NCBI GenBank assembly: GCA_003439945.1
Contig: QVRM01005936.1
Span: 62,001-126,000 of the forward strand
Direction: 5' to 3'
Source of the DNA: Dermanyssus gallinae
Taxonomy: Eukaryota > Arthropoda > Arachnida > Mesostigmata > Dermanyssidae
Length of the DNA: 64,000 nucleotides
The translations under genes were made by a program, and so were the position numbers. The first letter of the stretch is position 1; the number at the start of each line of letters is the position of its first letter. Under the pieces are notes generated by a model. It made no database searches, was not told the DNA's origin, and saw nothing but the letters and a program-made list of their open reading frames with translations. Positions 31,930-44,959 of the stretch are shown piece by piece.

Positions 31930-34019
31930 ACATTACTAATTTATTATATCTACGTAGTAAGCTAACAATATTGCTACGAGTAAGTTACCGTCAGTGCAAC
32001 AGTTAGTTTGTTAGTGTTTAATTATCTAATGATTTACAACAATACAATTCTAGGTGAATTTAGATACCTACATAGGCCATATATTTTCACTATAGTTTTA
32101 CATTTAGCTTTAAGCTGCCTTCCGCTACCAATATACATAGACCAAACCACCAAAGCCTATGGTTGGTGTATAGTGCAAAGGGAGGTAATTCTACCTTCAA
32201 ATCTAGCATATCCGTTAAAGTCAGAGGCTTATAGGTAGGTACGACTTTATGAATTCTTTCCTTCGCCCTTGAACTTCCTAACACAGTGGTCTACTATTCG
32301 TATTGGAATTGCGAGCATCATCCTTTCCTGAGGTCAGCGTTAGATGTATGGCAACGGTATTGGTATGACGTAAAGTGTCTATCTTTCCCTTTCATCGATA
32401 CACCAAAAAGACCACCTGAGGGTTTAATGAAACCGCCTCAGTGCCTACATGAATTAATGGTTCACGCGTGTGACGGCTGATCTACTCCACAAGCTTCAGA
32501 CCATCAACCTGCCTTTGAAGATGATACTAACTGTTTGCGTTTGACGTCGACATTAATAGACTGCCAAATAAAATAAAATAAAATTATCAAAAACTTTTTG
32601 CGTGCAGTAGCCTTGTAGCTTGTCTTCCTGCGATTTAAAATTCATTTTATTAGAATTAATACGCCACACCTACTAACGAGTAGGTGCATTACTTTTGTTT
32701 TACAGAAACACTAGTTTTACATAAAATATTTAGCCTGGTAAAACTTATCTGACCAATTTTCACGTACGCTGTTCGCTTACTACACCTACGACGGATATGA
32801 TTAATAATTTTCTCTATCTGCATGTGGTATGAAATCTTCGTTTTCATAGGAGAATACCACATCTTCAAGTGGTAGTATTTGGGAGAACAAGTATTGGTGT
32901 TATTCAGGTGTCTTGGAGTCACTCAAGCACATGGAGCCTATACCCCGATGCCTGATATATTTTCATAAAATATCCCAGAATTGTCTTGTTTAGGTATAGT
33001 AATGATTAATGTTTCAATTGACCGTTTACAGTCATTGATGCAACCGCAAATGCATATATCTTATACTTAGAGATGACACCTTTTCGACGTACCTGAATTC
33101 AGACAAAAAGCGTTCGTAGGGTTGAACTTAAATAAGAAGTCTGTTGTTCTTCTTACAGCTGCAAAAGGTTTGAAAATGGTATATCTTGCACCCATCAATC
33201 CCATTCCAATGAGAGTGTGTCTTCAATCGGCGTGCATGTTTGAGTTACGCAATGGTGTCGTACACAAAGTGCTTGGTTAATACATCAGGCAGAAATACGA
33301 CGACTTAACAATTATACACAATCAAACTTTCGTATCTTATCTCCCGCAACCGCCTCAGTTACAGCGCGCCAAACAACCTGATCCCCTAGACGCTATCCGA
33401 CATTAGCCCAGGTACGATTAACAATATCTGACATTATTCGATAAGATTACCGCATAGGAAATATGTATTTATATATATTTGTTGGAAGAATTTGTCAGTG
33501 GCACCGGATTCAATGCCTCGCAGTATCAGGCGGATATTGTCTGTAGCTACTCTTCAAGGTCTTTTGACGTCTTCTCTAGCCGTCGCTGGAGCAATGTTGT
33601 TCACAAAACGAACGTAGGGCGTCAACCTATTCTCTGATTTCACGACAACTGCGAAGCTAGATCGGGCTTCATATTTCTCTATTTGGTCGTTAGTCTCTTC
33701 TATTTTTAGGGTTTTAACTCGGATTTCCAATGTCATGTCTGGATATTGCATGAGGGCTTGCTCCAAGGCTTCCTTATGAGAGTGATTTTAGCTGTTGCCG
33801 GAATGGCAACTGCCGCCTCCTTGAGGGATGTGCATACGGGCCGTTGTTCGTGTTGGAGCTAAAGTGTTTTTAGCCTACCCAATTGTCAGAATGTCTTGAA
33901 ACTGTAGGAAAATAGCCTTTCCTGTTTTGACGTGCGGCAATGCATTTTTCAGTCCGGAGAATTGTGCCGAGAGTGGTTCGATGAGGCGATTTGTCGGACC
34001 TCTGTGATGCGAGAAGTTG
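31930..34019. other. No gene firmly recognised
   Basis: The minus frame 33554-33766 (MEQALMQYPDMTLEIRVKTL..., 70 codons, charged and helical) could be a piece of a LINE ORF1 coiled coil, but I cannot place it. The rest is AT-rich with short frames. A poly-A/T-like run (AAATAAAATAAAATAAAA) lies near 32567-32583. Confidence 0.45.
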
Positions 34020-35620
34020 TCGCTGTCGCGAGTTTGTAGTATGGAACTCGGTGCTGACCAGGGGCGCCCAAAGGTTGTTTTACCAAGTCAACATGGCTTT
34101 TGAAAGTGTCATTCCACACTCAACCTCATTGAGAAATCCTGGCGAAAGCGTACTTGGCGGCTCCTTTCCCATCTTCGAGGATCACCCCCTAAACATTATC
34201 AAGACCGCGAAGTACCTCAGTGTCACCTTATACACGAATCTTGCACATAGAGCCCACATTAAAACTAGTGCTAAATAAAAGTTAATGCTATATCTTCGTA
34301 GCACTGTGCAGAATTCTGCTCACTCGCGCTTATGAAAAGAGTTTCCTTCTCTCATCAGCGTCCGAGTATACAGCCCTCCGACAATGTTAATGAAAATAAT
34401 TTTTACCTGCGACAATGTAGAACACACCGTCACTATCTGCCCCAGCTTTTTGACGCCCCAGCGTTCAGTTTTTCCCAACCCTGGGCGCAGATATGAAGCC
34501 GATTGCTACATCGATGATGACGACCGCTCACGCCTAGGCAGACGATGCAACCTTCGTGGACCATATTGCCAGGGAAAGGACCAGCTTAAAAACGTTCCAC
34601 GCTCAATATTCTCGATCATGACGAGCAGGTAGAGCAGACGACGTCGTTCCATTCCTTATAGCCTCGAAGCACTGGACACCGTAACAAATCGTGGGGGATA
34701 AACGAGAGGCAGTAGGCTTTTACAGGTATAGCAGGTAGCCTCAGTTCATAGGGAGGTAATAAACTATCCATGCGAGTCACCACGCCGAGACATTACTACC
34801 TGCACTGGATGCGCATAAAGCATATTTTCCCGAACTTTAAACAACTAGAATACGATATAGTGTCCAGAACAGAGCATACGATCTACTATCAAAGATAATA
34901 TAACATAGAAGTCTTACTACTCTTCGAAACCGACGTTCGCAACGAATTTGACGTTCGTATCATTACCGAACAACCGACTGGAATCGTCTCTCTGACAATC
35001 TAAATGTACCTTCATCTTAGTCCTTTCTCTTAACACAACGGCAATGCATTCTTAGTTCAATCGAGTTAAATGGAAAGTTTGAAACAAATTTGATGGGTTA
35101 TTTTAGCAGTGTCGCTTTCTCAGGCTTTGCTGCTAGGTAGGGCGGCTCTTCTTTGACCTGTTGCGATGGGAAGCTTGCCAGTCGGAGATGAAAGAAAAAG
35201 GGTTATTTTAAACAAAATAACAATGATTAATCCAGAATATTATCTGATCTCAAAAGGGTGGATCTTGGTGCAGCCTTAAACACGGCCGGCTTACCTACCT
35301 CGCGCAACTGCTAACAGGCTACGGTGACTGCCTTCAGCCACACCTAAAGATATATATTGTTTATTTCGCAAAAACGTTGCATTTCAAGATGGTACATAAT
35401 TACGTCCACACCTATACAGCACTGGTAAAGCTAACTTCTCTTGTGCCGTTTGCGCAACTCAGGGGAGGTTGCTGATGACTTGCTACAATCGCTGCGCCTG
35501 ATTCAAACTAAGCGAGTTATCTACTCTAATGTCTCGGAACCTAAAACTAGGAAGTCCCAGACATTTTAAGCCCTTGTAGGTGCGCTCCTCATGAATCATA
35601 AGTCCTAATTTTAAGCATCA
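34020..35620 (+). pseudogene. Degenerate LINE: thumb, RNase H-like region and C-terminal tail
   Basis: The order is that of the end of an APE-type LINE ORF2. NPGESVLGGS and KTAKYLSVTLYTNLAHRAHI mark the thumb ('KYLGVtld..l....Hi'), followed by YLRSTVQN and a TSRAEQTT-like stretch near 34620 of the kind found in LINE RNase H domains. About 600 nt of unreadable sequence come next, then the tail near 35290-35600: LTYLAQLLTGYGDC-like, RCA, LMSRNLKLGSPRHFKPL. The tail matches at DNA level the fragment at 44960-45400 (shared GCAGCCTTAAACACGG-like, CGCGCAACT and AACAG). It is heavily mutated. Confidence 0.65.
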
Positions 35621-35801
35621 GTATACAATTTATATTTTACAATGAATACAATAATTCCGTCCACTGAAAGAGAACATCCTGCTTAGATAAAAACAAACCT
35701 GTGTACCTACCTAAAAACGAATAAAAACATCGTGAACCCATACAGATAAGCATAATTATGAAAACTGGTCGAATAATAGATAGAGTAAATAAACAAAAAT
35801 T

Positions 35802-35822
35802 ATATATATATATATATATATA

Positions 35823-35906
<84 letters not shown>
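35802..35906. repeat. Longest (TA)n array in the window
   Basis: About 105 bp of nearly pure TA with two AAT interruptions near 35822 and 35832. It is followed directly by a strong hairpin. Confidence 0.95.
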
Positions 35907-35907
<1 letters not shown>

Positions 35908-35913
35908 CGATTC

Positions 35914-35953
35914 GTTTGATATCGAACCACCAAATGGTGGTTCGATATGAAAC
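35914..35953. repeat. Hairpin beside the TA array
   Basis: ATATCGAACCACCA (35919-35932) and TGGTGGTTCGATAT (35935-35948) form a perfect 14-bp stem with a 2-nt AA gap. One mismatch then four more pairs extend the stem to 35914-35953. Confidence 0.92.
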
Positions 35954-35959
35954 AAATTA

Positions 35960-36744
35960 TCGCTCAAAACTGTATAATGTCTTTTAAGAAATGCCTAAAT
36001 CAGCCGTTATACAACTTCGTAGATATTATTCGTGTTTTTAAGGGCAGTAGAAAAATTTTAATTTATTGAAAGTAAACATTTAAAAAGACATTTCCTTAGT
36101 ACGATTATTTTCCGCTAGCCAATGTTCATCCATTAGACGGAACCAAATGTTCTCGCACACAGGGCGGTATCGGTTTCTTTACCGCACAGATTGTTATCTC
36201 ACAATCGCGCATTCTGTAAGGTAATGTCCAATAAGCTACATCTATATAACAAATTTTAATAATTTAACTATCACTTCTAAACAATATATTTCCGCCCTTA
36301 CTCCATTAAAACATATTGTTCTTTTAACAAGTTTTACAACCCTCTAGTTATAATTAGTCGTTTCAGAATATCCTATATATATGGCATTTATATATCTAGG
36401 ACGGTGAACAATAAAACCTAAACGCAACCGCTGTAGCTACTTTCAATACATGTCGAATAATGTACCGCTTGCTACTTATATTTTTGCCGGACGCTGGACG
36501 CTCTGATAGAACACTTATGATAACATCACTACTCTCGATCACTTTGCTTGCTTGGTTGCTTAGAAGACCGTGTCGCAGGCATCTCATAAATAAACTGCTT
36601 AATGTAAATATTAACAATGTGTGACAAAAACAGTCGTCTGTAGGGAATGTGATAACGCTGTGCGTGTAGTTGTTACCCGGCTAATAAGGCAAAAACTTCG
36701 CGCAGAAAAGTTTGAATCCCTAAGCCGTTCCCTTATGTCGAGAC
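35960..36744. other. No gene recognised
   Basis: AT-rich unique sequence with frames under 85 codons and no motif. Confidence 0.55.
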
Positions 36745-36921
36745 GGGCGGTGTGGTGCAGTATTCGTCTGCGTCTCGCAACCGGAGGAGACACATAGGTG
36801 CGCCGCGGGTTCGAGCCCCACCGTTGCACATTTGTATTCATGGGGGTACGTTTATGAAGCAATGCAAAAAGCAGTCCCGTGGACGTTAAATCCTTGCTGA
36901 GAGTCAGCCCGAAAAGTTTTT
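36745..36921 (+). mobile_element. SINE-1 copy 3, most complete head
   Basis: The element opens with GGGCGGTGTGGTGCAGTATT, an A-box-like head. A B box GGGTTCGAGCCCC follows near 36808, then the SINE-1 body (GTTGCACATTTGTATTCATG, AAGCAATGCAAAAAGCAGTC, GGACGTTAAATCC) and the end GAGTCAGCCCGAAAAGTTTT. It is the only SINE-1 copy here with both polymerase III boxes. The head resembles a tRNA, but the spacing and pairing do not make a functional tRNA gene. No clear target-site duplication is visible. Confidence 0.85.
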
Positions 36922-37509
36922 ACGAGTTGCCTCAACATCTGAAGTTATATCGTACTGTGTGTACATATTTAAGGAGAATTCCCAGAGCTGCGCGGCGGTG
37001 CACATTTTTCACATACAGTTGCCATGCACCTGCAAATATTCTCAATGATAGTATTTTCTAATGTATAACAATAGATTCGTCTGCTTATTCAAAGTTTTAC
37101 TGCGGCACTGAAAGAAAGCTATCAAGGATGGCGTTTGTCTGCGCTGTAACGTGTACATAATAAGCCAAGTCTGGTTGTGTAATATGGAATCGTGTGTAGA
37201 CGCTCGTTTACCTAGTGTGATTATGGTACGTATCAACTAAGAATATTATTTTTTTTATTACAAAAATTAATTAGCCACTTTTGCCCTTATGTAAACATTT
37301 TGTATTTTCTATGCAGGTTTTCTACATGAATTATTAATACACTTAACGCCACAAAGCGGTACGTTCTTTTTTTTTCTATAAAAGAGGTGGTAAAGCACCA
37401 TTCATCTTGATGCAGCACTGGTGTTGCCCGGTTTTGTTCTTTTTATCATGGTTCATGCCCAATTACAGTTTGCCTTGTGCGATTGGAAAGTATGAAAACC
37501 AATTTAAGA
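36922..37509. other. No gene recognised
   Basis: AT-rich sequence with short frames only. Confidence 0.55.
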
Positions 37510-37585
37510 GTGCCCGGTCCACTTAAGCCCACGATCGCTCGAATGCAAGGCAATGGCTTTGCCACTAAGCCACCGTGCTACCTAA
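37510..37585 (-). mobile_element. tRNA-like SINE head (antisense), unassigned
   Basis: On the minus strand GCACGGTGGCTTAGTGGCAA contains an A box (TGGCTTAGTGG). About 35 nt later GTGGGCTTAAGTGG is a weak B box. The 5' end GCACGGTGGCTTAG resembles the head of the SINE-like element at 5906-6190. The anticodon and T arms do not fold convincingly and the B box is mutated, so I read it as a SINE head and not a tRNA gene. Its body toward 37430 is unclear. Confidence 0.45.
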
Positions 37586-37589
37586 TGTT

Positions 37590-39321
37590 ACCAATATGTG
37601 CACGTGCAACCTAATGTTACCAATATGTGTAGGATGTAAACAAATTTTTAACTGATTTAATAGACTACACTTGAGCACATGTATATAATTTCGATATATA
37701 CATATATGTTATATATGCGCACACGAAGACCCGTATACATGAAACACATATATACGTATGCAGTATTGCTATAACACGATGTTTAAATTACCGTTATCAG
37801 ATATACGTTTGACCGCTCATGTCAGTAAAAGGAGGCATAGGAGAGCACTTGAGTCGGCCCGACGAACTTTGAATCAGGACTAGCCGGAAATGTCTCGGCT
37901 AAACCACTCTTGGTTCTACCTAAAATACTGACACAGGAAGTCGGTGGAAAAGATAAGCGAAGTTTTTGTTTTTCTAGGAGAAATTTTATATTTCGCCAGA
38001 ACCTGGAATAATACCAAAGAAATACCGATCATGGGGGAGGGGGGGAGGAATCCGGATTTCAGGGGTTTGCGAGCCCACACTAGTCACGCAGCCTGCTACT
38101 GACGCATGTGAATCATACATCCTCAACAACCCTAAAAAAATGAGTGCCGTTATCTCGTTCTGACAGGAGGAACGGGTGCAGGTTACAGCCGGGTGGCCAG
38201 GGGGAGCTGGACCAAGAGTCTGATGTCAGACCTCAGGCTACATGTTAATATGCAGAAATAAAGGCGCAGACAGAGCTGAACCACGCAAAATGGAAGAAAC
38301 GCCTCTCCCATGACCTTGAAAAAATGCCCAGTTTTGCCGAGCCTAGGGGAATGAGGAGGATTCCGGCCTTTCTTATTACACAGGTATGACGAGCGAGTCC
38401 ACATAGGGAGCGCTAAATCTGCGGATAATCACGACTCTTGTGACCGTATGCTACTGTGTGACCTCTATGTCACAATTTTAGAAAATCTGCAAGACTTGTT
38501 GTGAAAACAGCAACTGAAAAAATCTTCAAGTTGTCTTTCTGCAAAGGTCTAAGTAAATGCAATTAGCTCTTTTATTATGCTGACAACAACAGCGGCCTCT
38601 CGGTGCAGTCAATTTCTATGTAGACTTACGTATAGAAGACGGTTAAATCGGAGGGACACCAAACTTTTGTCAGCCTTTTCTGGACAGCAGTTATTTGTTT
38701 GCCATACACAACAGAAGTGAGAGAATCGAAAAACGCAAATGGCTTCTGGCGTCTACGGTGACTTCACTTGCTGGTGCTGGGGGACTCGGGTTCTGGGGGG
38801 TTTGTCCCGCTGCTCCCTGTAGCCGCCGCCAGCACTAAACGAGCTGCAGTGTGAGCGGCTCATGTTTGGCGTACGCCACCACACGCGGCGGCCATTCTCT
38901 GTCCGGCCGCCCCGGAGAGCCCCTAGGTAGCTACGCAGGTAGGAAAGTAGGCTTACCTGCAAGTGCGGAAGTCGTTATGAAATGAATATGCGCCATCAGC
39001 AGGCGTCACGGACGGTGACAGAGGGGACTCAGGCCGAAATGCAGAGAGACCCATAGTAAGAAAGAGATGGCAGGTACGGAAAAAGAAGCAGAGATAGATA
39101 GAAAGAGCGAGAGAGAGAGAGAGATCCGCATGACAGCGGTCGGTAAAACGGTCAGCTGAATTGCCGGTCAAGATGGCTCTTATGACCGTCAAGAGGGATT
39201 TAGGGGCGACGAAAGTGAAATGAGGCCACAACCTTTTTCTCAAGGCGGCTAAAGCGGCACATCCTTTATCGAGGCGCTGAGTAAACGTCGCGAGGATTAG
39301 CTGGACAAGTACCTTACCGTG

Positions 39322-39322
<1 letters not shown>
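37590..39322. other. No gene recognised
   Basis: Includes a mixed TATATA region near 37680-37745, a poly-G run near 38035-38045 and a GC-richer block at 38750-38950. The 123-codon minus frame 38953-39324 and the 73-codon minus frame 38183-38404 match nothing I know. A (GA)n run lies near 39108-39123. Confidence 0.5.
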
Positions 39323-39397
<75 letters not shown>

Positions 39398-39459
39398 TAC
39401 ATAGTTTATTGCTTGTATATACACTCAAAGCATACAATATATATATATATATATATATA
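39323..39459. repeat. Two (TA)n arrays separated by 46 bp
   Basis: The first is about 67 bp at 39323-39390 and the second about 22 bp at 39437-39459. The Tyr-Ile open frame across them is an artefact. Confidence 0.95.
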
Positions 39460-39651
39460 GGAAGGCGTCCAAGACACGTTGCGCCTGCGAATCAGCTGCC
39501 CTCAAGGCGTGCTAGATGACGTTGTTCCTAGTATTGACTCACTTTTTATGCAAGGCAACATACCTGCTCTATGTCAATTGGTTTTATTTTATTTGCCCAA
39601 CTATATGATCCAGTTCTAATATTACTTCATGCCAATCCATAAATCGGTTAC

Positions 39652-39654
<3 letters not shown>

Positions 39655-39691
<37 letters not shown>
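39655..39691. repeat. (TA)n microsatellite
   Basis: About 18 TA units. Confidence 0.95.
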
Positions 39692-39698
<7 letters not shown>

Positions 39699-39699
39699 T

Positions 39700-42600
39700 A
39701 GACTTACAAGTTTCCGTGTATAATCGTCTTGCTTATTCGCTAACCAGTAGAACCAAGAGAGCACCCCCGAGAGCCCGGCGTGTCTCCTTCGTTCATTGAG
39801 CACTGTATGGAATATGAATTGGAATAAAAGGAAGTAGGCAGGTCAAATGTACGTTTCGCCATGTATTTCACCATACAATCTATCGAACTGGTGGCTTCCA
39901 TGGGCCAACGAGTGGCACATGCATCTGTCTATATTGTGACAGCTTTAATACAAGTTATCATCGTATGGCGAATGTCGTCCTCTATACGTGCGCTTGCGAA
40001 ATTGGGGTATCTCCGGTATTTAGCAGATATCTGAGCGCATGGCGAGGGTTAACGAAGTGGTAGACTGGTGTGTACGAAGAGAAGGCTAGATAGTTTCGGG
40101 CGTCTGCCGGAAAAGCTCGATTTTTGTCTCCAACAGCCAGATGCTTGTTATTGTTGTTGTCGTTGTTGCAGCTACTTCTGCTGTTGTTGGTGCTGTTGTA
40201 TTAGGTTAATGGTATTGTTGTTTTTAGTAGTGTTTCCAATGCCCTGGGCGACCTTCGTAGAAATTGGCCGTCTGCTCGGATGCATAAAGCTCGGGTTGCC
40301 GTTGCTCATCGTCTAAGGGGTATTTAATGCGACAACATCTGCAAGCAACTCTCGCTTAGAATATCTAGCCCAGTGATGGGCGGTTACATGGTGAAGCTGT
40401 GCAGGGAGGACCTGCGTCTCTGCTTGTGCCTTGTTTCCAATGGACCGATGAGCTTTAGAGTGTTTTTCATTGAAATTAAGCTTTAATTTACTATCTAGCA
40501 TGATACATCGTTGCAACACGTCACACGCGGTAGATATGTGTATACGCCAGGCTCAAGATAACACATAACACCGAATAAATACAACAAGTAACGAATTATC
40601 GAAACACTAAGGTAAACAAAAAACAAGTATCGAACCATACAAGCATCGCTTAAAGCAGCTAGTGTGAGCATCAATAGGAAGCGATCTATATTACCTTTTT
40701 AAACGACTCAGGAACACAAATTAGGGGCAGGATTTTTATATATCAGGCAAGATTTGACTTTGAGTGTGAGAAAGCTCAACAGGTAAAGCACAGTCTCCGT
40801 ATGATTATTGTTAAACAGTGCTACTTACTCTACTTTTTAGCATTGCTTACACGAGCACTTTTTGCATAGTCTAAGCACATTAGCGCATGCATTAATATAG
40901 CAGTGGAATTTATTTGGAAATACCTTTTTGCGTGTGCCTAAAGATTGTCACAGGTTACAAGGTGTTAGCCCTGACCTAACACCTTGTAGCCTGGTATTTA
41001 ATATACATATTTGATAGCATAAGGTTATTTTTGTTAAATAATAACAATGATAACAGTAAAATATGTTCATTAAACATGATTGTAATAATTAAGAACTAAT
41101 AATATAAATAAAAGACACCGTACTCTTATAAACTACTATTATATACTTACATACGATACTACTTTGTTCAAGTTATTACGTCTCTTGAGAGAGTGGGACG
41201 CATACTAATAACTATCGATGTGACAATAAGCCACAGACTAGTAGAAGTCCCCCCCCCCCCCCCGTGGATCGTACGTATATTAGTAACGAGCGATGTTAGG
41301 CTACAATACCTAAGTAAACATACGTACAAAGATCCTGTATAAATGAGCGTGTTCGTTCAAAAATAGTCCGCCAATACTTGTTCTGGAAGTATTTACATCT
41401 ATCTACAAAATACTTCCTATAAACGGTGATTTTAAAGAAACGATAACGAACACAAATACCATTGCACGGAATTGCACAATTTGGCGTATACAACAGAGTT
41501 CACGCGCTATGCGATGTCACGCCACCTCTGCCGTAACAAACAATTTACATTGAGAAAGCTTTCTAAGTAAATTCTATTGATTTGACAATAAAGCTTCAAG
41601 CTGGTGTCACTATATGGTCTTGTCGTATAACCAACACATGCCCGCTAGCCCTTGAGCGATTTTCTGCCACCGCCTAGCCTTCTCTTTCCTCTATTGCTAA
41701 TGATCAAGCGGTCACTCACTAGGTGCGTTCGTATGATCATTTGATTTTTCACTGATTGCTGCCTGATGCCTGCAGGAGATTGAAAAAAAGTTCAATTTCA
41801 TTATCTCTATGATTTTAGTCAATTTCACTGACGACTGTGGAAAACAACCCGCACATTGACCTCGAACCTCATGCAGGTAACATTCACATTTGATGCACGA
41901 ATTTTCACCCTTACATTAGAGCGCTAAACACTCCTATCTATGTGCTTGACTAATAAGCGTTTACTGGCCTATGTTCCTAGCACAGGTGCGCGCCATCATG
42001 CACAGTCCTATGATGAGTGTATATATCCTGATTATAAAACAACAGTTAAGTCAGTCCTGATGGATTTTTGTTTGCTACCTTAGGCGGCAAGCAAACGGAA
42101 TGTCAATTACGCAAGAAGTCGTGCAGATCGGCAGCTATCCGCGCGACAAATAGCGGGTCACAACAAATGATTGCGCGGGCCCTGCGGAGCTGTATCAAAC
42201 CTACCGGCACTTTGTACTCATAACTCTGTTACGGGTCACGGCGCCATACGTATGGGTGCACCGTTAAGGTGTGGGTGGACGTCTTTTTATTGGGCATGTT
42301 GTTCTCTTTGATCGTACTGGTCCCTCATTGCCGAGCACTCCTCTACACAGGAACGGTTCTGATGATGTCAGTAATGCTGCGAATAATGATTTTCGTATCT
42401 CTCCTTTGGGAAGGCTTGTCTCCTCCTTCCCAACGGGAAGCTGAGTTCTCCTTCGGCGGCACCCGCGTCAACTGCACTGTTTCATTTGACACATAGCCTT
42501 ATAACAGGCATTCGCTTTTTATGCTGCGAAAGTCGCTTGACGTCAGCAGCTTCTCCAGGGTTCGTCCTCTTGACGATCTCTAGCAGCGGGCCTGCATATT

Positions 42601-43655
42601 TTCTAGCTAACTGTGCTGGAAATTCCTATCTAGAAGACACAGCCATTCGTTTTTTGGACCAAACTGTCCAGCCTTGATCCGTCCAAAATTGTACCAGCTG
42701 TTACGACAACGACGACACTGTAGCGAGCGTTGGAGAAATGCTGCATAATTTGGAACGTCGTCGGCTGACCAGTTTCGACTCAACCTCTTAATCAAAGAAC
42801 GACGATTTGAAGTCGCTCTTTATATACGTTTCATGCAATACGACGTAATACTACTACTATTATTATTATTACTACCGATAAGGCTACTTTTTATTGCATT
42901 CTGCATTGCGAAAAATCCTAGGCATCTCATTCATAACTGTAATGACATTCTGAGGACGTTGGCAGAAATGCCTATCAAAGAACCAGGCTGTCACCGCTCA
43001 AACGGCCTACGCGCCTATTGAGACGTTTTTTCTTCTTCCTTGCTCTCTATCTCCCGTTATCTCTATCTCTTTCTCTTGATACAATATATACGAGTATATG
43101 AATTTTCTATTACATTCGCGTGTGGAATGTATCACTTATTGCTATTGAACTTTATTTTTATAGTAGAAAAGCTCTCAATTCTAGCGTGGCTCTTTTTATT
43201 TTATTCTCTCTCTCTCCCTCAGTCTACTTTTCGATCTGGCGTTTTTTTTTGGTGTCCAGGTCACGACGACAAAGTCCTGCAAGCTCGCCGCAACGGCCAT
43301 AGCGAAACAGAAATAGCAATCGTAGTAATAGAAGTCGTGGTACGGATGCTCTGTCATGGCAGCAAGACATCCTGACGTTTTGGCGACTACCAGCTACCGA
43401 CGACAAGCCGAGAGCAAACTTTTGCCAAAGTCACACCAATGGTTACCAGAGGGCCGTGCCGAATAGGACCCGCAGACCCGTAGCAGCCGAGGCAAAATGA
43501 GAAGCTGATTGTCCGTCCACTCGAATAGCATTTTCGGCAGCTTAATGGCACCAAACGCGCACGCACTTCCATACAGAGCCGTGAACACCCATCTAATGGC
43601 CTCATCTTGTATAGGAGACGACTTTGTCATTATGTCTAGAGGAACATACAGTAGG
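39700..43655. other. No gene recognised
   Basis: Mostly AT-rich unique sequence. GTT-rich low complexity lies at 40145-40225, poly-C at 41250-41263, and a palindrome at 40951-40993 is listed separately. Frames 42269-42496, 43040-43375 (111 codons) and 43394-43630 (-) carry no domain I recognise. No RNA gene is seen. Confidence 0.5.
40951..40993. repeat. Short palindrome, 18-bp arms
   Basis: CAGGTTACAAGGTGTTAG (40951-40968) pairs with CTAACACCTTGTAGCCTG (40976-40993) with one mismatch around a 7-nt loop. It stands alone in AT-rich sequence. Confidence 0.9.
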
Positions 43656-43659
43656 ATGG

Positions 43660-43770
43660 TTGTTGTTGTTGTTGTCGTCGTCGTTGTTGTTAGTGTAGTT
43701 GTTGCCGTTGTTGTTGTTGGTGTTGTTGTTGCCGTTGTTGTTGTCGCCGTTGTTGCTGCTGCTGCTGTCC
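43660..43770. repeat. GTT/GTC trinucleotide repeat
   Basis: An interrupted (GTT)n/(GTC)n/(GCC)n tract encodes a poly-Val artefact. A sparser GTT-rich stretch continues to about 43995. Confidence 0.93.
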
Positions 43771-44594
43771 CATATAGATAATAGTTTGCATACCGCTACT
43801 GATTAGGCTTATTGTCAAGTTGTCGCAATAGAGACTATTGTAGTTGTGTTGTCTTTATCGTTGCTGTCCATGCCGCTGTTCCTGATTGTATTGCCGTTGT
43901 TCTTGATATCGGTGTTGTTTCTGCTGTTACTGCAGACACTTGGTAGTATTCTTTTGGTGTTTTGTTGTTAGTATGATAATGAAGACAATCGTCGTTGTTG
44001 ATTGACGTCAGGTTGCAGCTGAATACCATTTCGATACTTCGCAGGCTTCAAATTCTAGATCTAAGGACGGATGGCATACCGTCCAAAGTGTCGTCCAAAT
44101 AACGCCAATGCATTCCTGTATGAGAACCTACACAAGCACAAGTATCATTCCCTGATCAGCGTCGAAGTGCATTGGACGCGCTGGTACATCTAGTGTACTT
44201 TGCCGAGTACAGTTGAGTACGTCGCTGGCGTAGCTTTGTTGCGCGTAATTATGAGAAGCTAAACTACGAAGAATGCGCAACACGCCGCAAAAAAAAGAAA
44301 GCTGCTCCTGTTTTCAGGACGCCTAAACTGCTTCGAATCTAAAATTGTCTTCCTCTTTAAAACTGCGGTCTCGGACTGTGCGTGCGACTGGTTCAGGCGT
44401 AAAGGTTGCAATAAACGGCGTACAAATCAACAATTAAAATATAATTAATTAAGAAAAAAATAACTGTGGCATTGTTTTATTGGCCGAGATTTTGTACACA
44501 AATATTTCAAAATATTGAAGCAAGGAGTGTAGCGGTTATTGAAACGTACGAATAACAGCGGAAAATAGCAAAAGTCCATCAGTTAACGATGGTG

Positions 44595-44736
44595 TTTTTA
44601 AGACTGCGTTGTTTTGCTTTAGTTTTTACACAATGATTGCCGGGCAATCAAAGCTAAAGCAATTACAATATTACTTCAGGACGATTGCCCGGCAAGCATT
44701 GTGTGAAAATAAAGAAAAGCAACCCAGCCTTAAAAA
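44595..44736. repeat. Foldback element, about 54-bp imperfect inverted repeats
   Basis: The left arm 44595-44649 (from TTTTTAAGACTGCGTTG to ATGATTGCCGGGCAATC) is the reverse complement of the right arm 44683-44736 (from GATTGCCCGGCAAGC to CAGCCTTAAAAA). There are a few mismatches and one indel, around a 33-nt loop. Its 142-bp size suits a small foldback or MITE-like element or a structured RNA. I see no clear target-site duplication and no second copy in the window. Confidence 0.88.
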
Positions 44737-44739
44737 TAT

Positions 44740-44959
44740 AATTTTGACAGAAGACAAGTTTTAGAGGCAGTTTCCGTGACGTTCGTGTCACGTAAGCCGC
44801 ACCGCACGATAAAACTATAACCTGAGTCAATTTCAATAAGCAAAAAAAAAAAATTATATATATATATATATGCACAAACAAGTCGCACGGCTTCTACAAC
44901 AGCCATACAGGTTCTCTACAAACAAATTCCCTGAGATCAAAGATTTAAATAACTGGAAT
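44740..44959. other. (TA)n at 44855-44872 and unique sequence
   Basis: A short A-tract followed by TA repeat lies at 44843-44872. No gene is seen. Confidence 0.6.

Noticed and set aside
36745..36830. Genuine tRNA gene
   Set aside because: A and B boxes are present but the arms do not form a cloverleaf, and the same sequence recurs with a shared non-tRNA body, so it is a SINE.
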